Positions 1 through 9,479 are shown, numbered from the stretch's first letter. The stretch is 58,987 nt of DNA from Betaproteobacteria bacterium (GCA_025356655.1 JANXRW010000077.1:1-58987); one strand, 5' to 3'. The notes: generated by a model not told the origin, from the letters alone. Numbers and translations are program-made.

Positions 1-96
1 GATGGTCAGGGACTTCTGCGCAGCGTCGAAGTCCACGCCCCGGACGTACCAGGGCTCCGAGATGCCGAGGGCGGCGGCGAACAGTTGGTTGCTCAT
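1..96 (-). CDS. ISL3-type transposase, N-terminal fragment (cut by window edge)
   Basis: Reading leftwards from an ATG at 96, the 32 visible codons begin MSNQLFAAALGISEPWYVRG and continue VDFDAAQ. This is the typical opening of ISL3-family transposases, in which a short helix is followed by a W-x-V-x-x-V-D-F-D strand ahead of the zinc-binding region. The rest of the gene lies outside the window, so the DDE catalytic core cannot be checked. No terminal inverted repeat could be identified to its right. Family assignment rests on recognising the N-terminal pattern. Confidence 0.72.
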   Translation of the reverse strand, partial: MSNQLFAAALGISEPWYVRGVDFDAAQKSLTI

Positions 97-550
97 GGCG
101 GGGCTTCCCAATCGAGAATTGAAAGCCCGATTCTGCCCCAGTCGGGCAACTGTGGCAGGCAAGAAGGCGGCCGTAGCCTCAGGCATTCATGCCACCAGCA
201 CCCACTCGGAAATCAATAGAGCCACAATTTTCCTGTTCACGTGACCAGCGAAGGCTTGTTACACTCATCGCTCGCTAGGGTACAGCGGTTGAAGCGGCCC
301 GACTTGGTCGGGTCAGAACGGTGAAGGCTCCAGAGTAAACAGGCGGCTTGGCGCGATTGTTCACATCTATCTTCCCTACGCGTGGCGGATCACGCCTACG
401 CTTGGCTCCTCGGTCTTGCCGCCGGGCAAGGGTGTTTTGTCGGTCGCTGCGGATGCGGCAATAGCTTACTCGGCCTGAAGCTCACGCGGGCCCACCCCAT
501 GCGGTGCTGCCATTTTTACCGACGATTCCTCAGCGGTTTCCCCGAGACCC
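97..550. other. gene-free stretch between IS fragment and dgc gene
   Basis: No coding frame here looks real. It should contain the outer end of the ISL3-type element and the promoter of the cyclase gene, but I could not fix either. The sequence is less GC-rich around 200-260. Confidence 0.5.
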
Positions 551-2176
551 ATGCATCCGGACGCTCTTAGCGACGCTTTCGCCTGCATCATCGAGCAGGC
601 CGTCGAGCCCATGCTGGTCACCTGTGTCGACGGGGTGCTACTGCTGGCCAATGCGGCCGCACGTGCGCTGCTGGGTTGGCCCGCCAAGGGACCTTGCGGC
701 CGCCCCCTGGGCGAGGTGCTCGGACTGAACCTTGTACTCGCCCATGCGCTGGAGGTCCCGGCCTTGCTGCGTCGCTCGGATGGGTCCTCATTTCCAGCCT
801 CCCTGCGCGTGGCCGCTTGGAGCGCCGGGGCGCAGGCGCGGGGCTTCACTGTGGGTCTGCGCGAGCTCAGCGCGCTCGACGAGATCCAGGCGAGACTGCG
901 TGCGGCCGAGTCGAGATACGCCCATCTGCTTGCCATGGTTCCCGAAGGCATCCTACTGCAGGATGCTCGCGGCGGGGTGCGTGCTTGTAACGATCGAGCG
1001 CAGGAATTCCTGGGCATTAGCCCCCGCAGCCCGACGCCATGGGCGAGCGACTGCATGCTGCGCGAAGACGGCAGCGCCATGCCCCAGGACGAATGGCCAC
1101 CGCTACTCGTCTTGCGTACCGGTATTCCCGTGCGCGGCGTGACCCTGGGCGTGCGTCAGGGCGAGCGCTTGGTTCGGTGGCTGCAGGTGAGTTCGGCGCC
1201 GCTGTGGGATGGCGATGGCGTCGGGCCGGAGGCGGTCATCACCGTCCTGGTGGACGTGAGTGCCCGCCTCGCGTGCGAGGCGGTCTTGCGCAAGCGGGGT
1301 GACTGGTTTGCAGCGGCCGCGAATGCCTCCCTCGACTCCGTCTACATCTTGGGGAGCATCCGCGACGGCGCAGGGGTGCTGGTGGACTTCCGGCCGGTGT
1401 TCATCAACCGCAATGCCGCGGACCGGCTGGGCACCCCGCCCGATGCGCTGGCGGGCGCGTCGATGCGCCGCTATGCGGAGCAAAGTCCATCCATGGCGCA
1501 GATCTTCGACATTTGCCGGGAGGTGGTGGAGACCGGCGTACCACAGGTCATGGAGTCGAGTGGCATGAGTCCGGGGACAGCCAAGCGCTGGATGAGTCGG
1601 GCCATCTCTCGGGTCGACGATGGCGTGCTAGTGACTTCCAGGGACATGACCGACCGTAAACGCTACGAGGATGCGCTGCGCAAACTCGTGCACGTAGACA
1701 CCCTTACCGGCTTGCCCAATCGGCGTATGTTTCTGGACCTCCTGGAGAAGTCCTGCCAACGCATGCGCCGCCGCGGCGGCGGCGTCGCGCTGCTGTTCGT
1801 CGATCTGGATGATCTCAAGGGCGTCAATGACCGTCTGGGGCACGCCGCCGGTGACGAGTTGTTACGGGCGTTCGGCCATGCCCTGCGCGCGGCGGTGCGG
1901 GCTACCGACAGCGTGGCGCGATTGGCCGGTGACGAGTTCACGGTGCTCCTCGAGGATCTGCATGGGCCTGAGGAGGCGGAATCGGTGGTCGAGAAACTGC
2001 TCGCTGTACTGGAGTCGCCGGCTTGCATCCATGGCCACGAGGTACCGCTCAGCGCGAGTGTGGGCATGGCTTACCGCAGCGCCGCAGAAGCCGATCCGGA
2101 TGAACTCCTGGCCTCAGCGGACGAGGCCATGTACCGTGTCAAGCGACGGCGCCGTGCAGCACGGCTGCGAGCGTGA
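551..2176 (+). CDS. PAS-PAS-PAS-GGDEF diguanylate cyclase
   Basis: Soluble 541-residue sensor likely to make cyclic di-GMP from two GTP. Three PAS-like segments (about 1-110, 125-240 and 245-370) precede a GGDEF domain (about 375-535). The second segment follows a short helical linker, and the third ends in the usual DMTDRKRYEDAL connector. The catalytic loop reads AGDEF (residues 459-463) instead of GGDEF, a variant found in active enzymes. An RxxD inhibitory site (RATD, 450-453) lies the standard five residues upstream, so product inhibition is expected. There is no EAL domain and no transmembrane helix. The start is the first ATG of the frame and has only a weak ribosome-binding site. The signal sensed is unknown. 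Confidence 0.9.
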   Translation: MHPDALSDAFACIIEQAVEPMLVTCVDGVLLLANAAARALLGWPAKGPCGRPLGEVLGLNLVLAHALEVPALLRRSDGSSFPASLRVAAWSAGAQARGFTVGLRELSALDEIQARLRAAESRYAHLLAMVPEGILLQDARGGVRACNDRAQEFLGISPRSPTPWASDCMLREDGSAMPQDEWPPLLVLRTGIPVRGVTLGVRQGERLVRWLQVSSAPLWDGDGVGPEAVITVLVDVSARLACEAVLRKRGDWFAAAANASLDSVYILGSIRDGAGVLVDFRPVFINRNAADRLGTPPDALAGASMRRYAEQSPSMAQIFDICREVVETGVPQVMESSGMSPGTAKRWMSRAISRVDDGVLVTSRDMTDRKRYEDALRKLVHVDTLTGLPNRRMFLDLLEKSCQRMRRRGGGVALLFVDLDDLKGVNDRLGHAAGDELLRAFGHALRAAVRATDSVARLAGDEFTVLLEDLHGPEEAESVVEKLLAVLESPACIHGHEVPLSASVGMAYRSAAEADPDELLASADEAMYRVKRRRRAARLRA

Positions 2177-2265
2177 GGCCAGACCGGGTTGCACCGTCCG
2201 GCTACCATGCTGAAATGGCAGGCACGGCCGCGTCACCTGCGAAGTAGTCCCCTCCGGGAGGTGCC

Positions 2266-2544
2266 ATGCCTGTAGCACTCAGTACCGAATACAAGGGATT
2301 CATCATTACTTCGCGCATGGCGCAGGACGCGGCCGTACCGACAGTGACCATCCAGTCGGCCTGGACCGCGTCCTCAGCGCGCGTCGAGCGTAGCTTTGAA
2401 CTGCCCGCGGACACCCCTCGGTTCGCAGGGGTGGGCGAAGCGATCAGGGCCGGCCTCGATTTCGGCGAGGCGGTGATCGACGGGCGCGTGGAATCATCCC
2501 TCGGGTCCTTCCCGCCCGCGCCCGAGGACGGCCTACGGACTTAG
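2266..2544 (+). CDS. small conserved-looking hypothetical protein (92 aa)
   Basis: A 92-residue acidic protein starting MPVALSTEYKGFIITSRM. I do not recognise its family. The ATG is supported by a good ribosome-binding site (GGGAGGTG just upstream). The layout suggests a beta-rich start (YKGFIITSR ... PTVTIQSAW) followed by a helical end (GVGEAIRAGLDFGEAVIDGR), as in small DUF proteins of Burkholderiales. It has no signal peptide or membrane segment. Its stop overlaps the last bases of the convergent dehydrogenase gene, which suggests a compact real gene. Function unknown. Confidence 0.65.
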   Translation: MPVALSTEYKGFIITSRMAQDAAVPTVTIQSAWTASSARVERSFELPADTPRFAGVGEAIRAGLDFGEAVIDGRVESSLGSFPPAPEDGLRT

Positions 2545-3599
2545 ATGGCGGCGGCGATTGCGCGGCCCAGGTCACTGGTGCTCGCCGTCCCTCCCAAGTC
2601 GGGCGTGCGCGGCCCATCGCTCAGGCAAGCCTCGATGGTCTCGACGATGCGGGCCGCAGCCTCGGGATATCCCAGGTGCTCGAGCAGCATTGCGCCAGAC
2701 CAAATCTGCGCCACCGGGTTAGCAATGTTGCGGCCGTAGATGTCCGGTGCTGAGCCGTGCACGGGTTCGAACAGTGACGGGAAGAGTCGCTCCGGGTTGA
2801 TGTTGGCCGAGGGGGCGACCCCAATGGTGCCGGCGGTGGCTGGTCCCAGGTCCGAGAGGATGTCACCAAAGAGGTTCGACCCGACGATCACGTCGAAGCG
2901 CTGTGGGTTGAGTACCATCTGGATGGTGAGGCCGTCGATGTGGTACTGGTTCGTGCTCACCTCCGGATAGGCTTTGGCGGCAAGCGCGAAGCGCTCGTCC
3001 CAGTAGGGCATGGTGATGGCGATACCGTTGGACTTGGTCGCCGAGGTTACCAGCTTGCGCGGGCGCTTCATCGCGAGCTCGAAGGCGTACTTCATGATGC
3101 GGTCCACCCCCTTGCGGGTAAAGATGGACTGCTGCATCGCCATCTCGCGGTCCGTTCCCTCGAACAGGCGCCCGCCCACGGAGGAGTACTCACCCTCGGT
3201 GTTCTCCCGGACCACGAAGTAATCGATGTCGCCAACCTTGCGGCCGGCCAAGGGGCAGGGCACGCCCGGCATCAGCCGCACGGGGCGCAGGTTCACGTAC
3301 TGGTCGAAGCCGCGGCGGAACAAGATGAGGGAATCCCACAGCGAGACATGGTCGGGAACCCGCGCGGGCCAGCCGGTGGCGCCAAAGAATAGGCAGTCGT
3401 GGCCGCCGATGCGATCGCGCCAGTCCGGGGGCATCCAGTAACCGTGCCGGTCGTAGTTGTCGCAGTTCCAGTCGAAATTGTCGAAATGCAGGCCAATCCC
3501 GAAACGGCGGGCGGCGGCATCCAGCGCCTCCACCCCCCAGGGCATGACTTCCTTGCCGATACCGTCGCCGGCGATGACTGCGATCCTGTGCGTGCCCAT
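2541..3599 (-). CDS. tartrate dehydrogenase / isopropylmalate dehydrogenase-family enzyme
   Basis: NAD-dependent beta-decarboxylating dehydrogenase of 352 residues, acting on tartrate, malate or a similar 2-hydroxy acid. Hallmarks are the N-terminal GDGIGKEV, the substrate arginine region (NLRPVRLMPGVPCPL), RENTEGEYS, the metal-binding segment SNLFGDILSDLGPA and the cofactor loop EPVHGSAPDIYGRNIANP. The YFVVRENTEGEYSSVGGR segment and the FDNFDWNCDNYDRHG N-terminal region favour the tartrate dehydrogenase/decarboxylase branch over LeuB. I chose the ATG at 3599 because a GGAG lies just upstream; ATG 3608 is also possible. The gene is divergent from the GMC oxidoreductase, so both may share the regulatory region at 3600-3798. 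The exact substrate is inferred. Confidence 0.85.
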   Translation of the reverse strand: MGTHRIAVIAGDGIGKEVMPWGVEALDAAARRFGIGLHFDNFDWNCDNYDRHGYWMPPDWRDRIGGHDCLFFGATGWPARVPDHVSLWDSLILFRRGFDQYVNLRPVRLMPGVPCPLAGRKVGDIDYFVVRENTEGEYSSVGGRLFEGTDREMAMQQSIFTRKGVDRIMKYAFELAMKRPRKLVTSATKSNGIAITMPYWDERFALAAKAYPEVSTNQYHIDGLTIQMVLNPQRFDVIVGSNLFGDILSDLGPATAGTIGVAPSANINPERLFPSLFEPVHGSAPDIYGRNIANPVAQIWSGAMLLEHLGYPEAAARIVETIEACLSDGPRTPDLGGTASTSDLGRAIAAAI

Positions 3600-3798
3600 G
3601 GGCTCCATTCCTTGTTCGGGTCGGGGGGGCGATCGGCAGCCCGCGGGCCGCACGATCACGCGAGCCTGCATTGTAGCGGCGCGCGCGCTGGGTGGCGGGG
3701 GCCTTCGCCCCTGCCCGCGCAGTGGGATAATCCGGCTTTGTCGCCGGGGTGTAGCTCCTACAGCCACCGGATCACCTTTCGCGGACCATGGTGCAACA

Positions 3799-5397
3799 AT
3801 GACGATCCTGGAATATGACTACATCATCGTAGGCGCGGGCTCCGCGGGTTGCGTGCTCGCCAACCGCTTATCGGCTTCAGGCAAGCACTCGGTACTGTTA
3901 CTGGAGGCGGGGCCGGTCGACCGGAGCCCGTGGATCCGGATCCCGCTGGGCTACGGCAAGTTGTTCAAGGATCCGCGCTACAACTGGCTATTCAGGAGCG
4001 AACCTCAGGCCGGGCTTGACGGGCGCGTGATCGCGCAGCCGCGAGGCAAGGTCCTGGGCGGTTCCAGTTCCATCAACGGTCTTGTCTACATCCGCGGCCA
4101 GCGCGAGGATTTCGACGCCTGGCGCCATGCCGGGAACCCCGGCTGGGGCTGGGACGACGTGCTGCCCTACTTCCGCCGCAGCGAGGACCAGAGTCGGGGT
4201 GCTGACGTGCTGCACGGGCAGGGAGGGCCCCTGGCGGTGTCGGACCAGCAGGAAGAACATCCCCTGTGCGATGCCTTCATTGCCGCAGCGGCACAGCAGG
4301 GCATAGTCCGCAACGACGATTTCAATGGCGAGCATCAAGAAGGCGCCGGGTATTTCCAAACCACGTCCCGGCACGGCTTGCGCTGCAGCAGTGCCGTGGC
4401 TTACCTGCACCCCGCTGCCCGTCGGCCGAACCTCCGCGTGCGCACCACAGCGCTGGTCCGGCGCGTGCTCTTCGAAGGTCGCCGTGCCCGTGGCGTGGAA
4501 TGGAGCGGTGAAGGCGGCATCGAGCAGGCGCGGGCCCGTAGCGAGGTCATCCTGTGTGCCGGCGCGCTACAGTCTCCGCAGCTACTGGAGTTGTCGGGCG
4601 TGGGGCAGGGGGAGCGGCTGCAGGCCCTGGGCATCCCCGTGGTGCAGCATCTGCCGGGGGTGGGCGAGGACTTCCAGGATCACTTGCAGGTGCGCACCGT
4701 ATGGCGCGCGCGCGGCACCCGGACCATCAATGACGAGTTGCGCACCTCCTTGGGGAAACTGCGCGCAGGGTTGCGCTACGTGCTGGCGCGCAAGGGGCCG
4801 CTGGCGGTGAGTGCGGGCTACGCGGGGGCGTTCTACCGTACGCGCCCGGAACTCTCCCGCCCCGATGTGCAGGTCCACTTCGTGCTATTTAGCACGTCGC
4901 GCATGGGTGAGCGCCTGGATCCCTGGTCCGGGTTCAGCGCCTCGGTTTGCCACCTGCAGCCCCGCAGTCGCGGGACCGTGCACCTGCGTAGCCCCGACCC
5001 CTCGCAGGCACCCGCCATTGATCCAAATTATCTTGCCGATGAACTCGACCGAACCACCAACGTGGCAGGGCTTCGCATCCTGCGTCGCATCATCGGTTCC
5101 GCAGCCCTGGCGCCCTATGTCGAATCGGAAGTTGAACCCGGGGCGCCGGTACAAACCGGTGACGACCTGCTCGCCTTTTGCCGGAAGGTGGGCGCGTCCA
5201 TCTACCACCCGTCCTGCAGCGCCCGCATGGGCAGCGACGACCGGGCCGTGGTGGACGCGCGCCTGCGGGTGCACGGGGTCGAGGGGCTTCGTGTGGTGGA
5301 TGCTTCGGTGATGCCGGCGGTGGTTTCGGGAAACTCCAACGCAGCGGTCATCATGATCGCGGAGAAGGCCGCGGATATGATCGCCGCTGAGGATTAG
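3799..5397 (+). CDS. GMC-family FAD oxidoreductase (choline dehydrogenase-like)
   Basis: A 532-residue flavoenzyme that oxidises an alcohol to an aldehyde or ketone. The N-terminal dinucleotide-binding motif is VGAGSAGCVLANRLS. GMC signature 1 is GKVLGGSSSINGLVYIRG and signature 2 is GALQSPQLLELSGVG. The catalytic pair appears as the His in SIYHPSCSARMG and the Asn in VSGNSNAA. The open frame extends 114 codons further upstream, but that part is antisense to the dehydrogenase gene. The ATG at 3799 places the FAD motif at the expected distance, so I used it. Because it is divergent from a tartrate-dehydrogenase-like gene and near aldolase genes, a role in polyol or sugar-acid breakdown is inferred. 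Confidence 0.92.
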   Translation: MTILEYDYIIVGAGSAGCVLANRLSASGKHSVLLLEAGPVDRSPWIRIPLGYGKLFKDPRYNWLFRSEPQAGLDGRVIAQPRGKVLGGSSSINGLVYIRGQREDFDAWRHAGNPGWGWDDVLPYFRRSEDQSRGADVLHGQGGPLAVSDQQEEHPLCDAFIAAAAQQGIVRNDDFNGEHQEGAGYFQTTSRHGLRCSSAVAYLHPAARRPNLRVRTTALVRRVLFEGRRARGVEWSGEGGIEQARARSEVILCAGALQSPQLLELSGVGQGERLQALGIPVVQHLPGVGEDFQDHLQVRTVWRARGTRTINDELRTSLGKLRAGLRYVLARKGPLAVSAGYAGAFYRTRPELSRPDVQVHFVLFSTSRMGERLDPWSGFSASVCHLQPRSRGTVHLRSPDPSQAPAIDPNYLADELDRTTNVAGLRILRRIIGSAALAPYVESEVEPGAPVQTGDDLLAFCRKVGASIYHPSCSARMGSDDRAVVDARLRVHGVEGLRVVDASVMPAVVSGNSNAAVIMIAEKAADMIAAED

Positions 5398-5420
5398 GCC
5401 CAGCGGCGGCCGCGCACGGC

Positions 5421-6221
5421 TCAGGCGACCGGGGGCAGGTCCAAGCGCACGATCTCGCCGACGCTCTGCGCGTTCGCGGGCGGGTAGATCTCCAGTACCT
5501 TGGGATCGTGCCCCGGCACCACCCGGTCGCGCGAACCCGCCAGACGGATCAGGGTCTGGTGCCCCTCGAGCATGTGGGCGACGTTGTATACCACGGGGAA
5601 GGGGCGTGCCTCATCCATGTTGGCGTAGAAGTGGGTCGCGTCCGACGCCAGCACCACTGGGCCGCGTTCGGTCAGCACGCGCACCACCTGCAGCCCCTTG
5701 GTGTGACCTCCCACCCAGTGCACGCTCAGGCCCGGCGCGAGTTCATCCGTGCCGTCGTGGAAGCGCACGCGTCCGGCAAACAGGCGCTGCACCATGGCGC
5801 TCACATCCAGGGCGTCGTAGGGGTGGGCGATGGCGCTGTGGCACATGTCGCGCCCGGTGCAGTAAGCCATCTCCGTATCCTGCAGGTGGTAGCGTGCGCG
5901 CGGGAACAGGTCGTGGTTGCCAGCGTGGTCATAGTGCATGTGGCTGATGATCACATCCTCCACCGCCAGGGGATCGACGCCCACGGCCTGGAGCCCCTCG
6001 TCGGGGCTACGCAGCAATTTGCGGCCGCGCTTTTTACCCATGTCTGCGTCAAAACCGGTGTCGAGCACGAACACGCGGTCGCTCCCCACGATGGCCCAGA
6101 CGAAGTAGTCCAGGGGCATGGGTCCGTCGTGCGAATCGCCGCCGATGAAGTTCTCGCTCGCGCGACGGTCGTGGTGCCCGTAGCGGATGGCGTAGATCTT
6201 GTAGGGGGCGGGGCTGTGCAT
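5421..6221 (-). CDS. metallo-beta-lactamase-fold hydrolase, N-acyl homoserine lactonase-like
   Basis: A 266-residue two-zinc hydrolase. The HxHxDH motif is HMHYDHAGN, the next metal ligand is the His in WVGGHTKG, then the bridging Asp in LASDATHFY and the C-terminal His in VVPGHDP. The layout resembles AttM/AiiA-type lactonases, including a central Tyr region and the 'GHTPGHQ'-like turn. Next to sugar-acid genes it could equally open a metabolic lactone rather than a quorum signal. No signal peptide is present. It is the last gene of a minus-strand run from 8611 and is separated by about 70 bases from the RraA-like gene. Confidence 0.85.
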   Translation of the reverse strand: MHSPAPYKIYAIRYGHHDRRASENFIGGDSHDGPMPLDYFVWAIVGSDRVFVLDTGFDADMGKKRGRKLLRSPDEGLQAVGVDPLAVEDVIISHMHYDHAGNHDLFPRARYHLQDTEMAYCTGRDMCHSAIAHPYDALDVSAMVQRLFAGRVRFHDGTDELAPGLSVHWVGGHTKGLQVVRVLTERGPVVLASDATHFYANMDEARPFPVVYNVAHMLEGHQTLIRLAGSRDRVVPGHDPKVLEIYPPANAQSVGEIVRLDLPPVA

Positions 6222-6293
6222 AGGGGAAGTCTCCTCGGTCGGCGGTGCGCGCGCGGCGGTGTTGTGGCCTCAGGCGGGGAAGGGCTGGCTGTC

Positions 6294-7010
6294 CTAGCCC
6301 CGGCCGACGCGCCAGGCGTCGTAGAGGGCACGGGTGGCCGCATCGGGTGGATAGGTTCCGGACAGGGCGGCACCAGCACGGATGCGCTCGAGGACGAAGG
6401 CTTCCAGGTGGTCAAGCTCGGCGGCCCAGGCGGCGACTTCGTCGGCCAGGTGCCGTGGGATGCAGACAACGCCGTCGGCGTCGCCCACGAGAATGTCACC
6501 GGGCATGACCAGCACCTCGCAACAACCCACGGGGACATTCCAGTCCACGGCCAGGTGTCGGGCCAGGTGCGGCGGGGAGGCGCTCGACCGGGCATAGACC
6601 GGGAAGTCCATGGCGGCGAGTGATCCGGTGTCGCGCACGCACCCGTCCACCACGCAGCCTGCCGCGCCGCGCACCTGCATCCGCGTGAGGTAGATATCCC
6701 CACCGATCGCTGCTTCGGTGATGCCGCGGCCTTCCACCACCAGGACTTGGCCTGGGCCCAGGCTTTCGATGGCGCTGCGCTGGGGGTAGCCTGGTGCCGT
6801 TATGCGCTCGAAGGTGGCTAGGTCCTCGCGCGAGGGGACGCAGCGAAGCGTCACGGCCTCGCCGACCACGCGCGAAGCGGCCGACATTGGCCGCAACCCA
6901 GCGAGGTAAGTGTTGCGAAGCCCCAGTTTGAAGAGCTGCGTGGTGATTGTGGCGGTGGCCACGCGCGCGAGCGTCGCGAGCGTGGCGGCAGTGGGAGCGG
7001 TGGTAGCCAT
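6294..7010 (-). CDS. RraA-like / 4-hydroxy-4-methyl-2-oxoglutarate aldolase-family protein
   Basis: A 238-residue protein with the RraA fold. Typical elements are GPGQVLVVEG, the metal/substrate loop AAGCVVDGCVRDTGSL and the PGDILVGDADGVVCIPR strand-turn near the C-terminus. In this family such proteins act either as HMG/oxaloacetate aldolases or as RNase E inhibitors. Position directly behind an HpcH/HpaI aldolase favours a metabolic enzyme. The frame opens further upstream into the aldolase gene. ATG 7010 lies four bases past that gene's stop and fits family length, so it was chosen. Confidence 0.85.
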   Translation of the reverse strand: MATTAPTAATLATLARVATATITTQLFKLGLRNTYLAGLRPMSAASRVVGEAVTLRCVPSREDLATFERITAPGYPQRSAIESLGPGQVLVVEGRGITEAAIGGDIYLTRMQVRGAAGCVVDGCVRDTGSLAAMDFPVYARSSASPPHLARHLAVDWNVPVGCCEVLVMPGDILVGDADGVVCIPRHLADEVAAWAAELDHLEAFVLERIRAGAALSGTYPPDAATRALYDAWRVGRG

Positions 7011-7014
7011 GGCC

Positions 7015-7803
7015 TCAAGCCGCCGGAGCAGTATTGCGGATGAAGCCCGCTTGGTCCTGTGCCGCCCCAAGGAGTAGCCCCAAGTCCGTCCCCGCGAGTA
7101 TGAAGCGCATGCCTAGCGGCAGGTACTGCTGCAGCAGTTCCCTGCTGTACACCCCGCCCATGCCCGGCCATTTGCCGTGGCGGCGGCAGGCAGCCACGAC
7201 CTTTTGCAAGGCCGCGCCCACGCGCGGGTCGGTGAGTTGCCCCGGGATGCCCATTTCCAAGCAAAGATCGTTGGTTCCCACCAGCAGGATGTCGACGCCC
7301 GGCACCTGCGCGATACGCAGGGCGTTCTCGATGGCCAGCGGGGTCTCCAACATGACCACGATCAGTGTCGCCTCGTCGAGTTCCCGCACCACGTCGGTGG
7401 CGGGCCGGTTGGCGAAGCCGAAATGCGGGTAACCCCCGGCGATGGAACGTTGCCCGCGCGGCGCAAAGCGCAGCGCGCGCACCACTTCCTCGGCCTGCTC
7501 AGGCGTGTCCACGTGGGGCATGACGATGCCCAGCGCGCCGCCGTCGAGGCAGCGCGCTGCCAGCGCCAGCTCACCGGCGGGTACACGCACGATGGGCGTT
7601 ATGCCGGCACTGAGCGCGCCCACGGAGATCGTGTAGGCGCTCTCCACGGAACAGGGGCCGTGCTCCAGATCGATGAACAGATAGTCGAAGCCTGCTGTTT
7701 TCATGATGGGGGCGATCTCGCCGCTGCGCACTATGCGCACGCCAATGCCGACGCTGACGGCGCCGGCAGTGAGGAGTTGCTTGCTGGGATTGGTAAGGGC
7801 CAT
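7015..7803 (-). CDS. HpcH/HpaI-family class II aldolase
   Basis: A 262-residue metal-dependent pyruvate aldolase homologue. It shows FDYLFIDLEHGPCS (catalytic His region), GIVMPHVDTPEQAEEVV (metal and pyruvate contacts) and LLVGTNDLCLEMG near the end. Enzymes of this family cleave 2-oxo-4-hydroxy acids into pyruvate or oxaloacetate plus an aldehyde. Start at ATG 7803 gives the normal family length. A GTG at 7881 would overlap the upstream SDR gene and add 26 residues without homology. It lies between SDR and RraA-like genes in the same direction, consistent with one transcript. Confidence 0.88.
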   Translation of the reverse strand: MALTNPSKQLLTAGAVSVGIGVRIVRSGEIAPIMKTAGFDYLFIDLEHGPCSVESAYTISVGALSAGITPIVRVPAGELALAARCLDGGALGIVMPHVDTPEQAEEVVRALRFAPRGQRSIAGGYPHFGFANRPATDVVRELDEATLIVVMLETPLAIENALRIAQVPGVDILLVGTNDLCLEMGIPGQLTDPRVGAALQKVVAACRRHGKWPGMGGVYSRELLQQYLPLGMRFILAGTDLGLLLGAAQDQAGFIRNTAPAA

Positions 7804-7864
7804 GGGCTTTAGTGAGAGTCCGGGTAGGGAGGCGGCGTCGAAATTGGGTGGGGGTGCCAACCGC

Positions 7865-8611
7865 CTAGCGGGGGCGTCCACCGTCGGCGAGCAATACCTG
7901 GCCGGTCATGAAGCGTGAGGCGTCCGAGGCCAGGAACAAGACCACCTCCGCGATGTCCTCGACTTCGCCCAGCCGACCCAGTGCGCTCGTGCGCGCCACC
8001 TGCTCCTGGCGCGAGGGCGGGACCACCGACTGCATCATTTCGCTGCGCGTCATCCCCGGTGCCACGGCGTTCACGCGGATGCCGCGCGGGCCTAGTTCCA
8101 TGCCCAGTGTACGAGTCAGGGCGTCCACGGCCGCCTTGGAGGCGCTGTAGACACAGTTGCCCGGGTGATTGTTCTGGCCGGCGAGCGAGGAAACGTTGAC
8201 GATCGCGGATCCTTCCGTCATCACCCGTGCGGCGGCTTGGGTGGTGAACAGCAGTCCACGCACGTTGGTATCGAAGAGCCGCGCATAGTGTGCCTCGTCG
8301 ATGGCATCGAGCGCTACGAACTGCGCCACCCCCGCATTGTTGACGAGGACGTCCAGTCGGCCGAATGTCGTAACCGCTGCGTTCACGATGGCCGCGGCGG
8401 CCGGTGTTCGCGTGAGGTCGGCCTCCAGTGCCAGTGCGCGCCCCCCGGCGGCCTCGATGGCAGCCACGACCTCGAGGGCCTGGCTGCGCTCGCGCGCGTA
8501 AGTAAGGACAACGGCCGCGCCGTGCCGGGCCAGCAGAAGTGCCACCGCCTTGCCGATACCGCGACTGCCCCCCGTCACTAGCGCCGTTTTACCCTTGAGT
8601 GCTTGCTCCAT
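7865..8611 (-). CDS. SDR-family NAD(P)-dependent oxidoreductase
   Basis: A classical short-chain dehydrogenase of 248 residues. It has the cofactor motif GGSRGIGKAVA, the NNAG strand, the catalytic Ser in NVSSLAGQ, the YSASK active site and the C-terminal GQVLLADGG segment typical of FabG-like enzymes. ATG 8611 has an AGGA ribosome-binding site and matches the family start. It is the first gene of the minus-strand run to 5421. In context it probably oxidises or reduces a hydroxyl group of the compound handled by the aldolase. Substrate not determinable. Confidence 0.9.
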   Translation of the reverse strand: MEQALKGKTALVTGGSRGIGKAVALLLARHGAAVVLTYARERSQALEVVAAIEAAGGRALALEADLTRTPAAAAIVNAAVTTFGRLDVLVNNAGVAQFVALDAIDEAHYARLFDTNVRGLLFTTQAAARVMTEGSAIVNVSSLAGQNNHPGNCVYSASKAAVDALTRTLGMELGPRGIRVNAVAPGMTRSEMMQSVVPPSRQEQVARTSALGRLGEVEDIAEVVLFLASDASRFMTGQVLLADGGRPR

Positions 8612-8690
8612 CGTCCTGTGCCCCTTGCTCATCTGGAGCCGTAGTTTGGGCCGTTCCGGCGGCGGCCACAAGCGAGCGCCAGATCCCCCT

Positions 8691-8760
8691 GTAATTCTCG
8701 TCGTGGCTGCCAGAGAAGCTCCCGGTGCTGATCCCTGTGGTCCACTCGGATCAGGCTAGT
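8691..8760 (+). repeat. dispersed repeat, copy A
   Basis: About 70 bases sharing AATTCTC, TTGCCAGAGAAGCTCCC-like and GGTGCTGATCC segments with copies at 10401-10471 (inverted) and 44594-44664. Copies differ by substitutions and small gaps, so they are old. They resemble terminal segments of an insertion sequence, but no transposase remains beside any of them. Confidence 0.6.
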
Positions 8761-9479
8761 TGCTGGAGATGGTGAGCGAGCAAGGCCATCGCGGCTCAGC
8801 GGATCGCCTCCGTCACCGGGCGATGCTGCTGCATACGCTGCGGATGGCAGAGGCGTACCTGCGGCTTCGCTCCCTTCCCCGGCGAGCAAGCCCGGGTCGA
8901 CGGAGGCACAGTCGGGCAAGCTCACGGTCGGACCAGCCAAGCGCCGGCTGAGAGGGCTCCGCGACCCCTCCCCGAGCCCCCCCGCAACGAGGCCCTCATG
9001 TGTAACCTACGACGCTAGGATCGAATTCTCGTATTCGATTGGCCCGCGAGGGTCGAAGATTTCGCCGAAATGACCCCCGGCACATGGTCCGTCGTTGCCC
9101 AGCCAGAAGGCCAGCAGTACGCGCAAGCCGTTGATCCGGGCACTTCGCAGTGTGGCTGGTTCTCCAAGAAGCGTCAGCCCGTCGGCCCGGGCGGCCTGCA
9201 GGCAACCCATGTCCTGGAAAGACAAGCTCCTAGAGAAGGCGAGGCGCGTGCCCGCGCCTAACGACTTCACTTAGGGCAACGCCGTGAGGCAGACGAAGGC
9301 GCACGGGGTCGATCTGCGCGCAGCACCGGCTGGGGAATCGAGGAAAATTTTCGTTCGCGCTAAAGGGCGGACCAAGATTCGGCTATTGCGAGCCGTATCC
9401 GCAGAACACGCTGCTGCCGTGCCGGGTCAGCGAGTACTGGAGGGCCTGCGCGGCAGGCGAGACTCCATCGCTGCCTGCC

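Noticed and set aside
5508..6623. 371-codon plus-strand frame opposite lactonase and RraA-like genes
   Set aside because: Spans two real minus-strand genes and has no recognisable features.
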